This document shows positions 55,501 to 64,000 of a stretch of DNA of 64,000 nt, one piece after another. Both the position numbers and the translations under genes were made by a program. The stretch is from Branchiostoma floridae. Lineage: Eukaryota; Chordata; Leptocardii; Amphioxiformes; Branchiostomatidae. Each line of letters begins with the position of its first letter. Position 1 is the first letter of the stretch. The stretch spans positions 1,887,960 through 1,951,959 of the forward strand of contig NC_049980.1 in NCBI RefSeq assembly GCF_000003815.2, read 5' to 3'. Below the pieces are notes generated by a model. That model saw nothing but the letters and a program-made list of their open reading frames with translations. It made no database searches and had not been told where the DNA came from.

Positions 55501-58500
55501 CATTTCCTACTGAATAAAATAGACTACCATCTACCTTGAGTGTACCTCTCATTTCGTATAGAAATAATCACATCATTGCACATCAATATTACTTCTGTGC
55601 TGAACAGAAAAGACAAAATCACACACCCATTTTACATACTTCTGTAACAGCTCGAAGAAATGTAATGTGGTATACAACCCATGATGCTTCCCCCACATTT
55701 AATTACAAAAGACTAATGACATTCATAAACAACCGTCGCCAGTGTTTTTTTAAACACCATGCTTGTTATATCTGGGTGAAGTGAGGAAGGTTGTGTACAG
55801 TGCCTTTCCTAACGTCGGGGGCACGGCGGGGATCGAACTCGGGACCTCTAGATTCCGAGCCGAACGCGCTACCAGTTACGCCACGCCCGACGCGACTGTG
55901 GCGTTCATAAACGTTGTCAAGAATATGTACTCTTTTTATTTTGCCAACATTGTATAGTCACTGGAAATATCAAACCAGGGTAACGCTAGTTCGTCTTTAT
56001 CCGCGGGGTAACCTATATCCGTTGTTTCATGGTATTTAGGAATTTTGAGTCGACTGAAGATGGTTTCAAACTGCAATACATTTGTATTTTGACGATGTTG
56101 CAATTTGAAACCACTGTCTGACGACTTGATATTCCTAGATACACTGTTTTCAAGACGGATAAAGATTACCACTAGTGACTCGGATAAAGGTAAACTGGCG
56201 TTAAACCGTGGAGATGAAACCCCCGTTCCTTACCTGTCCAGTGAGCTGTGCCTCCCGGTGTGGTGAAACGTACGACAGCTCCAACACTTGCCACTGTAAC
56301 GACAGATGTCAGGAGTTCAGCAACTGTTGTGATGACTACAACGCCTTCTGCGTTCCTACAACTGTGACGCGTAAGTGTAGCTCACTTCACCTTTATCCGC
56401 GGGGTAACCTATATCCGTTGGAGGGATATCAAGTCGACATTGACAGTGTACACCTACAGTGGCATAGCATTAGGAGTTGATGGTCCATACTTTGTGAGCC
56501 GTTATGTTATGTTTTACGATAGGAGCCTGTTTTAGGAAAGCACAAGCAAAGGCAGGAACTACTCACAAGAATTGAGTACACAAGAAAAGAAACAGTTGCA
56601 CTTTAGGGCAATGTTGTGTATCACAAAATCTATAGATTACCTTAGGCGCGGTATCATATTTCGTTGTAATTATTTTTGTGATGAAATGCGCTGTGCTCTA
56701 CTGTGTCTAGTTTCTTGCCCAGTATAAGCAAACCCCGGGTTGTTTTTCTCCTGAACTTCCTTCAGCGACCACCTTACCCCCCGTGCCGTCCTCTCCTCTG
56801 CCCGTCTCCTCTGCCGAGCTGTCAAGCCTCGCTGACGACTTGTGGTACGGTGACGTCAACTTCGCCAGGGAAGGGGTGGACTTCACCTTGAGCCTGCAGA
56901 GTTACGTCTCCAACACGGCCATGCACACGGACTACTCCTCATCAAGGTACCATCCCACTAATCTCCAAGCAGATCCTACAATGGCATAAAATATTACCAA
57001 ACTGGCCAACACACTCCTAAGCCGACTTCACTCTTCTGCCAGCTTTTGATTCAATCTTATGCTACCGTAGGATCTGCTTGGAGATTACCGCTCCACCAAT
57101 ATATCTTAGGGCCCAGCCACATGAGAGTGCATTTCAAGTCCGTATGAGTTCCGTATTAACATTTTTCATACGCAGTCATAAGTACAATACGCAGCTCATA
57201 CGCATCTCAATCGTGTTGTGCCAGTTTTAGTTTACGCGTACTGGACAGTACAATGCGTATGTGTACTAGAACTGACACAAAACGATATGAACACGCTCGT
57301 GTGACTGCACCTAACGCGGGTATCCCACTGAACTACGCCATGTTACCTAGGAAAATGCGCTATGTACGATGACTAGAAATTGTAAAGAAATATTTTTTCA
57401 GTGATTGCAATATTTTTTCTTTTTTTAAATCGCAATTTCAGGCAATAACTTGGCAATGTTTTTTTTATCGGTTTACGCCATGTTTTAAATTTCTATTGCA
57501 AGTCGGTCCGTTTCAGTGAGATACCCACTTTACAGGTTCTATATATAAGGAAAGGGGGGCGAATACTGTGTTTAGCATCGTACATTTTTTTTTAAATGCT
57601 GATAGCTCATTTCACTCCAATTAGAAGACTCAATAGAGTTTGTCACCAAGTCCTGCTCTTATAACAAATTCAACCGCCAACGTCCAAGTAATATGATAGA
57701 ACGTTTTCAAGATTGACCATATTTTGAATACATGTGCACACTACCGTACCATCCTCCCCATCTTCTGTTACTTCAAAACCCCCCCTCTTCTTTCAGACTC
57801 TTCTCGTACATGAATGAGAACGGTGTCTTTTCGTCCCCCACGTACTCGACTTTCGCCGCCATCTTCAACAACTACATCGCTCAAACCGGGAACACCGAGC
57901 ACGTGCCCTCCGCAGAGTCGGCCGAGAACGAGGCATTCCTGAGCGAGATTATGAAGACCCAGGTCATGGCAAAGCTTCATGACTTTCTGCGCTGGAAAGG
58001 TGAGTTGGTTTGCATGGTCTTGCAGCTTTCGACGTCAAAGGGTAGTTCCCTTTGCGGCCTTCGACGAGCGCTTGCGTTTATTGATGGGGGAGCGCTGATT
58101 CGCGATTCTCAACATATCGGGGATAGCCCCCTTTCTTTCTTTCTTTATTCGCACATAATAGCATGGCTTAAAAACAAATGTGTATACAGAGATGAAGAAC
58201 ATGCGGGGGTGGGCAGAAGCCTATGTGGCTTTTCTTTGGACTCCCCCAGAAATAAGTTGCAGAAATAATAATTATACATAATTAAAGTGAACGAAAAATG
58301 CACATAACATAAGTTGAAATCGTCATGTGAAATATACTAATGGAATAGAAGTTGTATTACAAATGATCAAATGAAATAATAAATACAAAACAAAATAGAC
58401 AAAACATATACAAGTAACTTGGGATTTGAAAAGGTAGGATCTCTAAGTTTTAAGAATCTTCTACTATTCTAGCGGCCACAGACACGACCGCCCCGGCATA

Positions 58501-60382
58501 AGAACCGGTCCCCAATATGTTGAAAATTGTTAATCAGCCCTCCTTCTTGTAATACGCCAGCGCTCATGGAAGGCCGCGAAGGAGGCTAGCGGATGGGCAT
58601 GTTCGTTTCGTACATGGTCGTCGCCATCTGAAACTATAGCCGCCATATCGCTGACCGTTTTCTGAAAGTCTTGATCATGAGGCCGACAAGAAGCAAAAAA
58701 AAAAGTATTTCAATTACACCTGCAGTGTCATGATAGATGGTAAAAAAAATCATCGAAAAAAAGATAATGGACCCAAAAGGGTTCGAAGCCAAACCAAAAA
58801 TGATTATTTCCTAATCAACTACAAAACATCACGATGTGGACCTGCTAATATAAGCAAAAAGGCGACGACCGTTTCATAAGGTGACGGCCGTTTCATAAGG
58901 CGACGACCGTTTCAAAAGGCGACGGCCGTTTCAAAAGGCGACGACCGTTTCATAAGGCGAAGACCGATTACGACATTGAAATAAGCGACGCTGCCATATT
59001 GGAGACAACACCGTGATGTTTCTTGGCAAGCTCCCACTCTGGGTCAGCTTTATATATTGTACATCCTGTCTGTAGTATAGTGGTATATGCTGCATGTTTA
59101 GAGAGTTCTAACTGTTTTTGAAGTTCCCTTTCAGTATGAAAAGATGACAACGACCGACGGAAACACGCGACGCCGACTGAAGCCCACGTCATGGTCCTTT
59201 TACTGGTTAATTTATTAAGCTACTCTTGGCTCTTCCCCATGTAAGTTTCTATAGGAGCACAGTATGTCAAGCAAAGAAGGACTGCTGTACTCACGGAGAA
59301 CGATGGAAGCTTGATGTATTGAAATCTGTCGTATTTCCTCTTACTAAGCTCCTATTTATATATGTAACGTTACATGTTCTGCGGACGTCAGTCGTTTCGA
59401 CATCACCACAACAAAGGTTTACGATATGTTAGGGACTTTTGAGATATTTTAATGTTATAACGTTATATCTCTGTGCCTTTAGGGATCGTGCCCTACAATG
59501 AGGCTGACTTCAAGGCCCGTCTGAACGAAATCTGGTTCGGCCGTTACTCTCGCCAGGACGGCAAACTAGATACTTCTGGGTTTGAGCACGTGTTTGTGGG
59601 TGAAGTGAAGAATGGCGTGGTGTCAGGCATGCACAGCTGGGTACGGTTCTACATGGCCGAGAAAAGCGGAGACTTTGATTATTCTGGCTACGTCTATAAA
59701 AATCAAGTAAGTTTATTTCTCCCTATTTACTTATTACAAATTATTATGTTTCCCGTAGGAAAAACATATTGTTTTGCTGGCGTGTTCTTTCATCTTCTTC
59801 TGACATTTTGGCGACATTTCAGGGCCGAGCCGAGTTTTTTTCTCTCTCTCTCTTTTGGCGACCGCTCAGGACCGAGCCTAGTTTCCTCCTTTTTTTGGCG
59901 ATGCCTCATAGGCTAGCATATTTCTAGCTCTCTTTTTGGCGACGCCTTAGTGGCGAGGCTAACGGTATAGTGTTGTGTGCGAGTAGCTGGTCAAAGGGCA
60001 AATTACTAGGAGGAAAACATCCCACGCTTCCTCGAAAACGTTTCTTTCCTAGTTATAACTACTAGTATGTTTTAACTGGTAGGTTAAGTACTTCCAGCTG
60101 TTTCCTCTAACGTGTTGAGAAAATCTTGACAAAATTGTACTTTAATTTCTTCTTCCCCAGCCTGGCACCATCGGCGTGCAGTTCCGCTGGGGTAGTGTGT
60201 GGAAGAACCTGGGCGGCTTCTTCCTGGGTACCAGCCCGGAGTTTGATGTCGCCATCTACACCCTCTGTTTCCTGACCCGTCCGAACGGTCCTTGTCAGTT
60301 CACCATGGCGGGAAGCCAGATGCGGATCATCACCTACAGTTGGTTGGACCGCGGGCGCTACCTAGCTACAGCATATCCCTGA
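47760..60382 (+). CDS. ENDOU: Secreted EndoU endoribonuclease with two somatomedin B domains
   Basis: Uridylate-specific endoribonuclease of the XendoU/PP11 family, which cleaves single-stranded RNA at U and leaves cyclic-phosphate ends. Exons: 47760-47844, 49941-50060, 56242-56370, 56766-56946, 57797-57999, 59483-59706, 60161-60382, giving 387 aa (human ENDOU is about 410). Signal peptide about 1-23; SMB1 at 30-66 and SMB2 at 70-107, each with the canonical eight Cys and encoded by its own phase 1-1 exon; a Thr/Pro/Ser linker; then the EndoU domain at about 125-387. H275 (GFEHVFVGE), H290 (SGMHSW) and K329 (VWKNLG) align with the catalytic His-His-Lys, and E274 and E280 with the conserved acidic pair. 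The loop before K329 is about 4 residues shorter than in human. Predicted active and secreted. Intron 2 is 6.2 kb and packed with repeats. Confidence 0.95.
48209..48538. repeat. Palindromic MITE family G, copy 2 (uninterrupted)
   Basis: A 330-bp foldback with ends CATCCTCCTACGCAGGGACA and the inverse CCCTGCGTAGGAGGATG, and inner arms CTTATAAATATTAATAAGGT and ACCTTATTAATATTTATAAG (approximate). A poly-G run lies in the centre. In ENDOU intron 1. Confidence 0.9.
48609..49400. repeat. Repeat family X, copy 3, with inserted MITE B
   Basis: It starts GGCCATAGCAAGTACATTTT and resumes after the inserted element at 48944 with CATTTTATGGATGAC. The interior includes CCGCAGACTCCAAAT and CAATCAAGGCTACCA, matching copy 1 and copy 2. 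In ENDOU intron 1. Confidence 0.7.
48632..48943. repeat. Palindromic MITE family B, copy 2
   Basis: The ends are TAATCTACAAGCAGATCCTA and its inverse TAGGATCTGCTTGGAGATTA. It is flanked by the exact 9-bp repeat CATTTTATG (48623-48631 and 48944-48952). The empty site is preserved in repeat X at about 905, confirming insertion. Confidence 0.9.
49486..49588. repeat. (TA)n microsatellite
   Basis: About 100 bp of TA repeat with one TCTCTC interruption, in ENDOU intron 1 about 350 bp before exon 2. Confidence 0.95.
51672..52805. repeat. 70-71-bp minisatellite, about 15 units
   Basis: The unit is GATAGCTACAGAGAACAAAG, a T run, CTATCCTCTTGAGTTTGAC, then TGACACAAAGA and a variable end. Two end types alternate irregularly: AATTTGCTGCACC and CATTTCCCGTCCC. 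The T run varies from 5 to 9. GATAG at the unit start can pair with CTATC. In ENDOU intron 2. Confidence 0.95.
53281..54005 (+). pseudogene. Decayed LINE reverse-transcriptase fragment
   Basis: VLQGDPL and IDFADDITLL are the RT motifs before and around the catalytic Asp pair. Further on, NLLKTTLLYNSKSLALG and VKHPRFTADKRQPP look like the RT C-terminal region. Frameshifts and stops at about 53540-53690 break the frame. It lies in ENDOU intron 2 on the same strand. Confidence 0.7.
54158..55139. repeat. Large palindromic element E
   Basis: The left arm is CAGGGGTACCTAAGTATTCA plus TACGATCCTTACG; the right arm is CGTAAGGATCTTATGAATAC plus TTATGCGCCCCTG. The right arm repeats a TACGATCCTTACGGAA-like unit about six times (54990-55120). 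A possible 5-bp duplication CATTA flanks it (54153-54157, 55140-55144). It contains family C copy 3. Confidence 0.75.
54238..54759. repeat. Palindromic MITE family C, copy 3 (nested)
   Basis: The ends are TGGCACAACCCGCCATACG and CGTACGGCGGGTTGTGCCCT. It is inserted into element E and larger (522 bp) than the copies at 20360 and 36780. Internal CACGTGCGAG and GTACGTACA motifs are abundant. Confidence 0.8.
55775..55900 (-). mobile_element. tRNA-derived SINE
   Basis: The minus strand has A box TGGCGTAACTGGTAGCGC and B box GAGTTCGATCC at tRNA spacing, then GGAAAGGCACTGTACACAAC and TTCCTCACTTCACCCAG, the same body as at 35386. The anticodon stem has mismatches, so it is a SINE head rather than a tRNA gene. 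Confidence 0.7.
55982..56202. repeat. Palindromic MITE family D, copy 3
   Basis: The ends are AACGCTAGTTCGTCTTTATC and its inverse GGATAAAGGTAAACTGGCGT. It stops about 40 bp before the acceptor of the SMB2 exon (56242). Confidence 0.85.
56378..56455. repeat. Half copy of MITE family D
   Basis: TAGCTCACTTCACCTTTATC plus CGCGGGGTAACCTATATCCG begins about 8 bp after the donor of the SMB2 exon. Only one arm is present. Confidence 0.75.
56959..57087. repeat. Palindromic MITE family B, copy 3
   Basis: The ends are TAATCTCCAAGCAGATCCTA and its inverse GGATCTGCTTGGAGATTA. It starts 12 bp inside intron 4 of ENDOU, directly after the donor at 56947. The flanks show only an approximate 8-9-bp repeat. 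Confidence 0.85.
57110..57314. repeat. Palindromic element, family F, short copy
   Basis: GTGCATTTCAAGTCCGTATG is on the left and ACACGCTCGTGTGACTGCAC on the right, with an inner inverted pair around CATACGCATCTCAATCG. In ENDOU intron 4. Confidence 0.65.
58000..59482. other. ENDOU intron 5
   Basis: No internal gene. The frame from 57732 runs through exon 5 and past its donor only because no stop occurs early. Contains the 19-bp repeat at 58860-58970 and an AT-rich stretch. Confidence 0.5.
58860..58970. repeat. 19-bp tandem repeat, about 6 units
   Basis: The unit is GGCGACGACCGTTTCATAA, with GGCGACGGCCGTTTCAAAA variants, in a head-to-tail run. Confidence 0.9.
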
Positions 60383-60454
60383 TAAAACAGCACGCCCTGG
60401 ATTCAACAAGATCGGCAAAAAGAAAATGATTTGCCTCGTGAGCTGCGTTTACTC

Positions 60455-60460
60455 AATAAA
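60455..60460 (+). terminator. Poly(A) signal of ENDOU
   Basis: AATAAA, 73 bp after the ENDOU stop codon. Close spacing and context (CTCAATAAACAGC) make it a good candidate. Confidence 0.7.
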
Positions 60461-60612
60461 CAGCAACAAAGCTATAAAAACTAAGGTCAAATTTTGCTCT
60501 GTTTCATGTTTGAAAATTGTACGAACATTTACACACTGTCAGTACCTTTAGTGCGGAGGCCAGGCGATGAGATTTTAAGTGCCCATGTAGGAAAGACATT
60601 ATTATATGTTAC

Positions 60613-60838
60613 CCCCTTTTCACTAGAACGGCGCTCTCGTCGCTCTCTCTGTTAACTCCGCTTCCTAAAATCTGACGGATTGATAAAACTAATCTTCTTA
60701 CTTACTTTTTTTTTGTTTCATCAGGTTTTCAGACACACCTATATATGTTGTATGATATATAGAGTTACACGCATCCGTTTTATGTATAGGCCCCAGTGCG
60801 AGCGCTGCGCTATCGCCGTCTGGTAGAAAGGGGATCCT
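60613..60838. repeat. Foldback element downstream of ENDOU
   Basis: The ends are CCCCTTTTCACTAGAACGGC and the inverse GCCGTCTGGTAGAAAGGGG. Fragments with similar ends are at 17480-17520 and 42258-42300. Confidence 0.6.
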
Positions 60839-61129
60839 AAAGGGGGGCGTGTATACGTACATATACAATCAAGTTCGTACGAGGTCCGTATTGAAGTCTT
60901 AGCCCCTACCAGGCTTCACAGGTTGCTGGAAAAATAATAGAAATTGGACCAGAGAGGTTAGCTGGATCGCAAACCCACTCCTTGGCAAGCTTAGTCCTCT
61001 GATATGTTCTGCATCTATATTTGTCCAGTTTCTACTATTTTTACAGTGACCTGTGGAGCTTGGTTGAGGCTAGGATTTCCGTACGAACCTCATACTAACT
61101 TGAATATATACGCATGTGTGAACCCACCC
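60839..61129. repeat. Palindromic MITE family F, copy 4
   Basis: Shares AAAAATAATAGAAATTGGAC, CACAGGTTGCTGG and GAATATATACGCATGTGTGA with the copy at 12411. It directly abuts the previous foldback. Confidence 0.75.
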
Positions 61130-64000
61130 AGCCATGCATACATACATATGTAGTACAGATCTGTACCGTGGGTTAACTTTTGTGTAATGGCGATTGATAA
61201 GGATTTAAGGTGGCACAAGACGGTATAAATCCGCGACTCTCGTCCAATAGCAGATCGAGTATACATAAAGTAGTGTGTTACAGACTGAAAAGGCCGTAGT
61301 TATTGTTCTGTGCACAACAATGAGGCGGGAACTATGCTGAATGGTAGTGAGGGTATTCCACGAAAAATGAAACTTACAATAAACCATTTAATATTAATTA
61401 GAAAGAGCTCATGGAAAGAAACAAAATGCTTTTATCTCAAGTGAATTGGATGTTGTGTGGCCGAGATATTTGAAATATAGTGTTTAGATTTTAGGTCTTT
61501 ATTTTTACGCGTTGAATAATTAGGCCTCTCTATCGTTTTCATGGGATCATATCTCAAGAATAGAACATCACAAAGGAATACATCGGGTGTGCGACTGTAA
61601 AAGTGTTTCTTCTAGCCTGAGGGCGGCGGCAATTGTAGGGCCGGCCGCTAGGGGCGCGATTTCAGTCAGGCTAGTGTTTCTTCGGTCGGCTTGGATTTGC
61701 ATCTTGATATTGTAACAGGTACTGCCTGTGCACCAGCCGCAGTTACATGACCTCTGGAAAAGTGGATTTGATGAAAGAACGAGCTAGGCGGCCAACCTAA
61801 TATGCTCATTTTCAAATGTTTTATACATTGTACCCTGGACTTCAACATATCATATTTATATTTCAGCCATACCATAGGTATGGTGAAATATATTTATATT
61901 GCAGCCATACCATAGGTATGGTGAAATATATTGTATTCGTAATGTTTCTTTCTTTCTTTCTTTCTTTCTCCTGTCAAATCTTCAGAACACGGTTTCTCCG
62001 TTGTTCCTCAACCGAATGACTTGAAATTTGGCACAAGGGTAGAGTGGGCCAATACCCTCGGACGTTTTTTTCATTTTTCCCATATCTGTCTCTAAAATGA
62101 TTTTATTAAGGTTTTCGGGTCATCTTAAGGCCAAAACTGTATATTTGGGCCCCCTGTACCCTGGTATTATAACCGAATGAGCTGAAATTTGGTGTAGATA
62201 GGCATTAGATAGTTGGTAAAATGATCCAAGTAAAAGTTTTGACATAAACTACTTTAAAATGATTAATTTTGGCACTTTTCTGATGGGAAATTCGTTTTCT
62301 TTTGGCCGCCTGACGTGACCTTCCGTGACCCCGCACGGAGCCCACACCTGTGCGCGAAGGCTAATTAATATTCATAAGCGGGGCCTCACGATTCCGTATA
62401 TACTGCAGTGTTCCCGCCAGAATTTTTTACAGCGTTGGCACACGGGGCCCGGGGTCCACCGAAGAACGCCGAAGGCTCCTGCCCGGCAGGGTCCAGGGGC
62501 AGAGCCCCGTTGGGGGAAACTCTTGCACTTTGGGCTATTCAGAAGGCTTATTGTATCAGTTTTTAGGGGCATTTCTGTGATGCGATGGTATATTTTCCCT
62601 GCGCTGTTAGCTCCGTACGTTTTTAGAAGGTTCCGTTTCTCACAGAACTGCTGTTGTTTCAGAAATCTCACGGACTTATGCTTACAAACACGTAAATTGC
62701 TAACTTGCAACCAGCGCTTTACTATATACAGTAAATTTCAGCACTTTTCTGAGGGAAAATTGGTTTTCTTTCGGCCTTTTGCCGTGACGTCACCCCGCAG
62801 AGCCCCCGCACGTGCAAGTTAAATGAATTTAACGAGCCAGCCAATCAGCGAAAAGGAAGACGAAGTCTAATTAATATTCAATAGCGGGGCCTTCCAACCC
62901 CGTGTATATAGAAACACGTGCATATCTTGACAACACAGCGGACGAATGTCACCTTACGCCCGGTTTTATATACATGTATATATAAAATAGTTTTTTTGCG
63001 AGGATTTGGAGTTAACGACAAGGTCATTTGGACGGTAGCAGAAGGTACGCGTTCCTTGAACGTCAGAGTACATGTCTTTGTCGATGAATTTGCCAACATT
63101 CCGCGTAGCAATATCAATCATTTTCGGCAGATTTGACTTTGGCAGGGTAAGTTGAGACAATCGACGAAATGTTACTTGGCGGAAATCGCGGGAAAATTGG
63201 CCAGTTTAGATTTGATAAGTAAGTTTAACAATGGCGAGAATGATTATTTCCTCATCAATATTTATCGTGAGAATGTTTTGAACTGTAAATCTAAACAATT
63301 TTGTTACCTATGCAATGTTTATATGAATAAACATAAATTTTGCCAGCACGATGTTGCAGCAACATGATGTCTGTATTATGCCACTTTTATTGTTGAAGGC
63401 GCGTAAGCAAATGAACAAGCATGACAAAAGAAATGTTATGATACTATTTATTCGGTAACATTCACTTTTATTCACGATTCTAATTTGCAATGCCTGCAAA
63501 CTCCGATCGGAATCACCCGGACCTTGTACGATTTAAAATGCATTTAACGTGAAATTGGAATTTATGACGGATCCGACACGATCCGAGGCGTCTCAAGCTT
63601 GTTGAGGCCCGGGAAATTTTGAAATCTTGACCCTCCGAAACGCCATTTCTGGCATTTTGACGAACAAATTTCACTGATAGTCCGAGCAAAAAAATTTTCC
63701 TAGGCCCTCCCCCCCGCTCAAATTTTTTTTCCCTAGGCCCTCCCCCTGGCTCAATTTTTTTTCCTAGGCCCATACCACCCACCCCCCGACGACCGCCCCC
63801 CGCTAAATATCGACCAGTCCCTTAGTGCCCAGTCACTCAGTGTAAAATTAGCTTTGCGGATCCGCTGCAAGTATAAACTTCGACCCCTATATGTTGTTTT
63901 TGGTAAGTTTTTGTCGACACATCTTGGCTTCCGGGAATCACTCCGAGGACGCAAGCAAACAGTGAAGCACCCCGGGCAGCTTGACCGATAATGTCATCGC
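61130..64000. other. Gene-free right end
   Basis: No supported gene. At 61867-61921 there are two tandem copies of a perfect CCATACC-ATA-GGTATGG hairpin. 61947-61970 is a (TTTC)n run. 62290-62415 and 62745-62915 are a diverged direct repeat. 63690-63775 has three units of TTTTTCCTAGGCCCTCCCCC. Open frames at 62325-62822 (+) and 63513-63954 (-) lack any domain. Confidence 0.5.
62290..62915 (+). repeat. Diverged direct repeat with TATA-like ends
   Basis: Both copies run AATT(G/C)GTTTTCTTT(T/C)GGCC, TGACGT, CCCCGCA, TAATTAATATTCA, AGCGGGGCCT and end in a TATATA-like box (62395 and 62905). Spacing is about 460 bp. It could be a duplicated promoter or 5' monomers of a retroelement; class unknown. 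Confidence 0.5.

Noticed and set aside
55818-55890. Functional tRNA gene
   Set aside because: A and B boxes are present but the anticodon stem has mismatches and a SINE body follows. The same applies to the tRNA-like heads at 22775, 31465 and 35400.
57732-58268. 178-codon frame
   Set aside because: Only 57797-57999 is a real ENDOU exon; the rest reads into flanking introns past a good acceptor and donor.
62325-62822. 165-codon frame near the right end
   Set aside because: No recognisable domain, spans a duplicated non-coding block, and has an overlapping frame of similar length on the other strand.

Overview
This is an intron-rich animal genome window. It carries large spliced genes, many short palindromic (MITE-like) elements, tRNA-derived SINEs, decayed LINE and mariner pieces, and several mini- and microsatellites. 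The gene types (paired SLC16-like transporters, a secreted EndoU with two somatomedin B domains, an LRR-Ig-like membrane protein) and the repeat style suggest a cephalochordate (amphioxus, Branchiostoma). That is an inference; no sequence search was possible. I see no bacterial genes, rRNA genes or CRISPR array.

Five protein-coding genes can be assembled. In each, splice phases agree at every junction and the joined coding length is a multiple of three. (1) An SLC16-like monocarboxylate transporter, 4 exons, + strand, 7268-10852, 470 aa. (2) An unrecognised 4-exon gene, - strand, 17842-14345, at least 423 aa. (3) A second SLC16-like transporter, 5 exons, - strand, 38989-22856, 484 aa, with a 12.3 kb third intron that starts with GC. 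(4) Nested in that intron on the opposite strand, a 3-exon LRR-containing single-pass membrane protein, 30704-34267, 655 aa. (5) A 7-exon secreted EndoU ribonuclease (ENDOU/PP11 type), + strand, 47760-60382, 387 aa, with two 8-Cys somatomedin B domains before the catalytic domain.

Layout: 1-7 kb is repeat-rich and gene-free; 7.2-10.9 kb is transporter 1; 11-14.3 kb is repeats; 14.3-17.9 kb is the unknown gene, with a foldback element about 400 bp upstream holding two TCTCGCGAGA boxes; 18.4-22.6 kb is mostly featureless; 22.9-39.0 kb is transporter 2 with the nested LRR gene; 39-47.7 kb holds a MITE split by a LINE, a 34-bp minisatellite and other repeats; 47.8-60.4 kb is ENDOU, whose 6.2 kb second intron is packed with repeats; 60.4-64 kb has repeats only.

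The most unusual structure is a tandem array (26862-30784) just upstream of the LRR gene. Its repeat unit is about 1 kb of upstream DNA plus the first ~26 codons (the signal peptide) of the LRR gene, so there are two broken signal-peptide exons before the intact one. A second recurring pattern is that palindromic elements end within about 8-60 bp of splice sites at six places in two genes. The genes share no obvious pathway: two are predicted solute carriers, one a cell-surface LRR protein, one a secreted RNase, one unknown.
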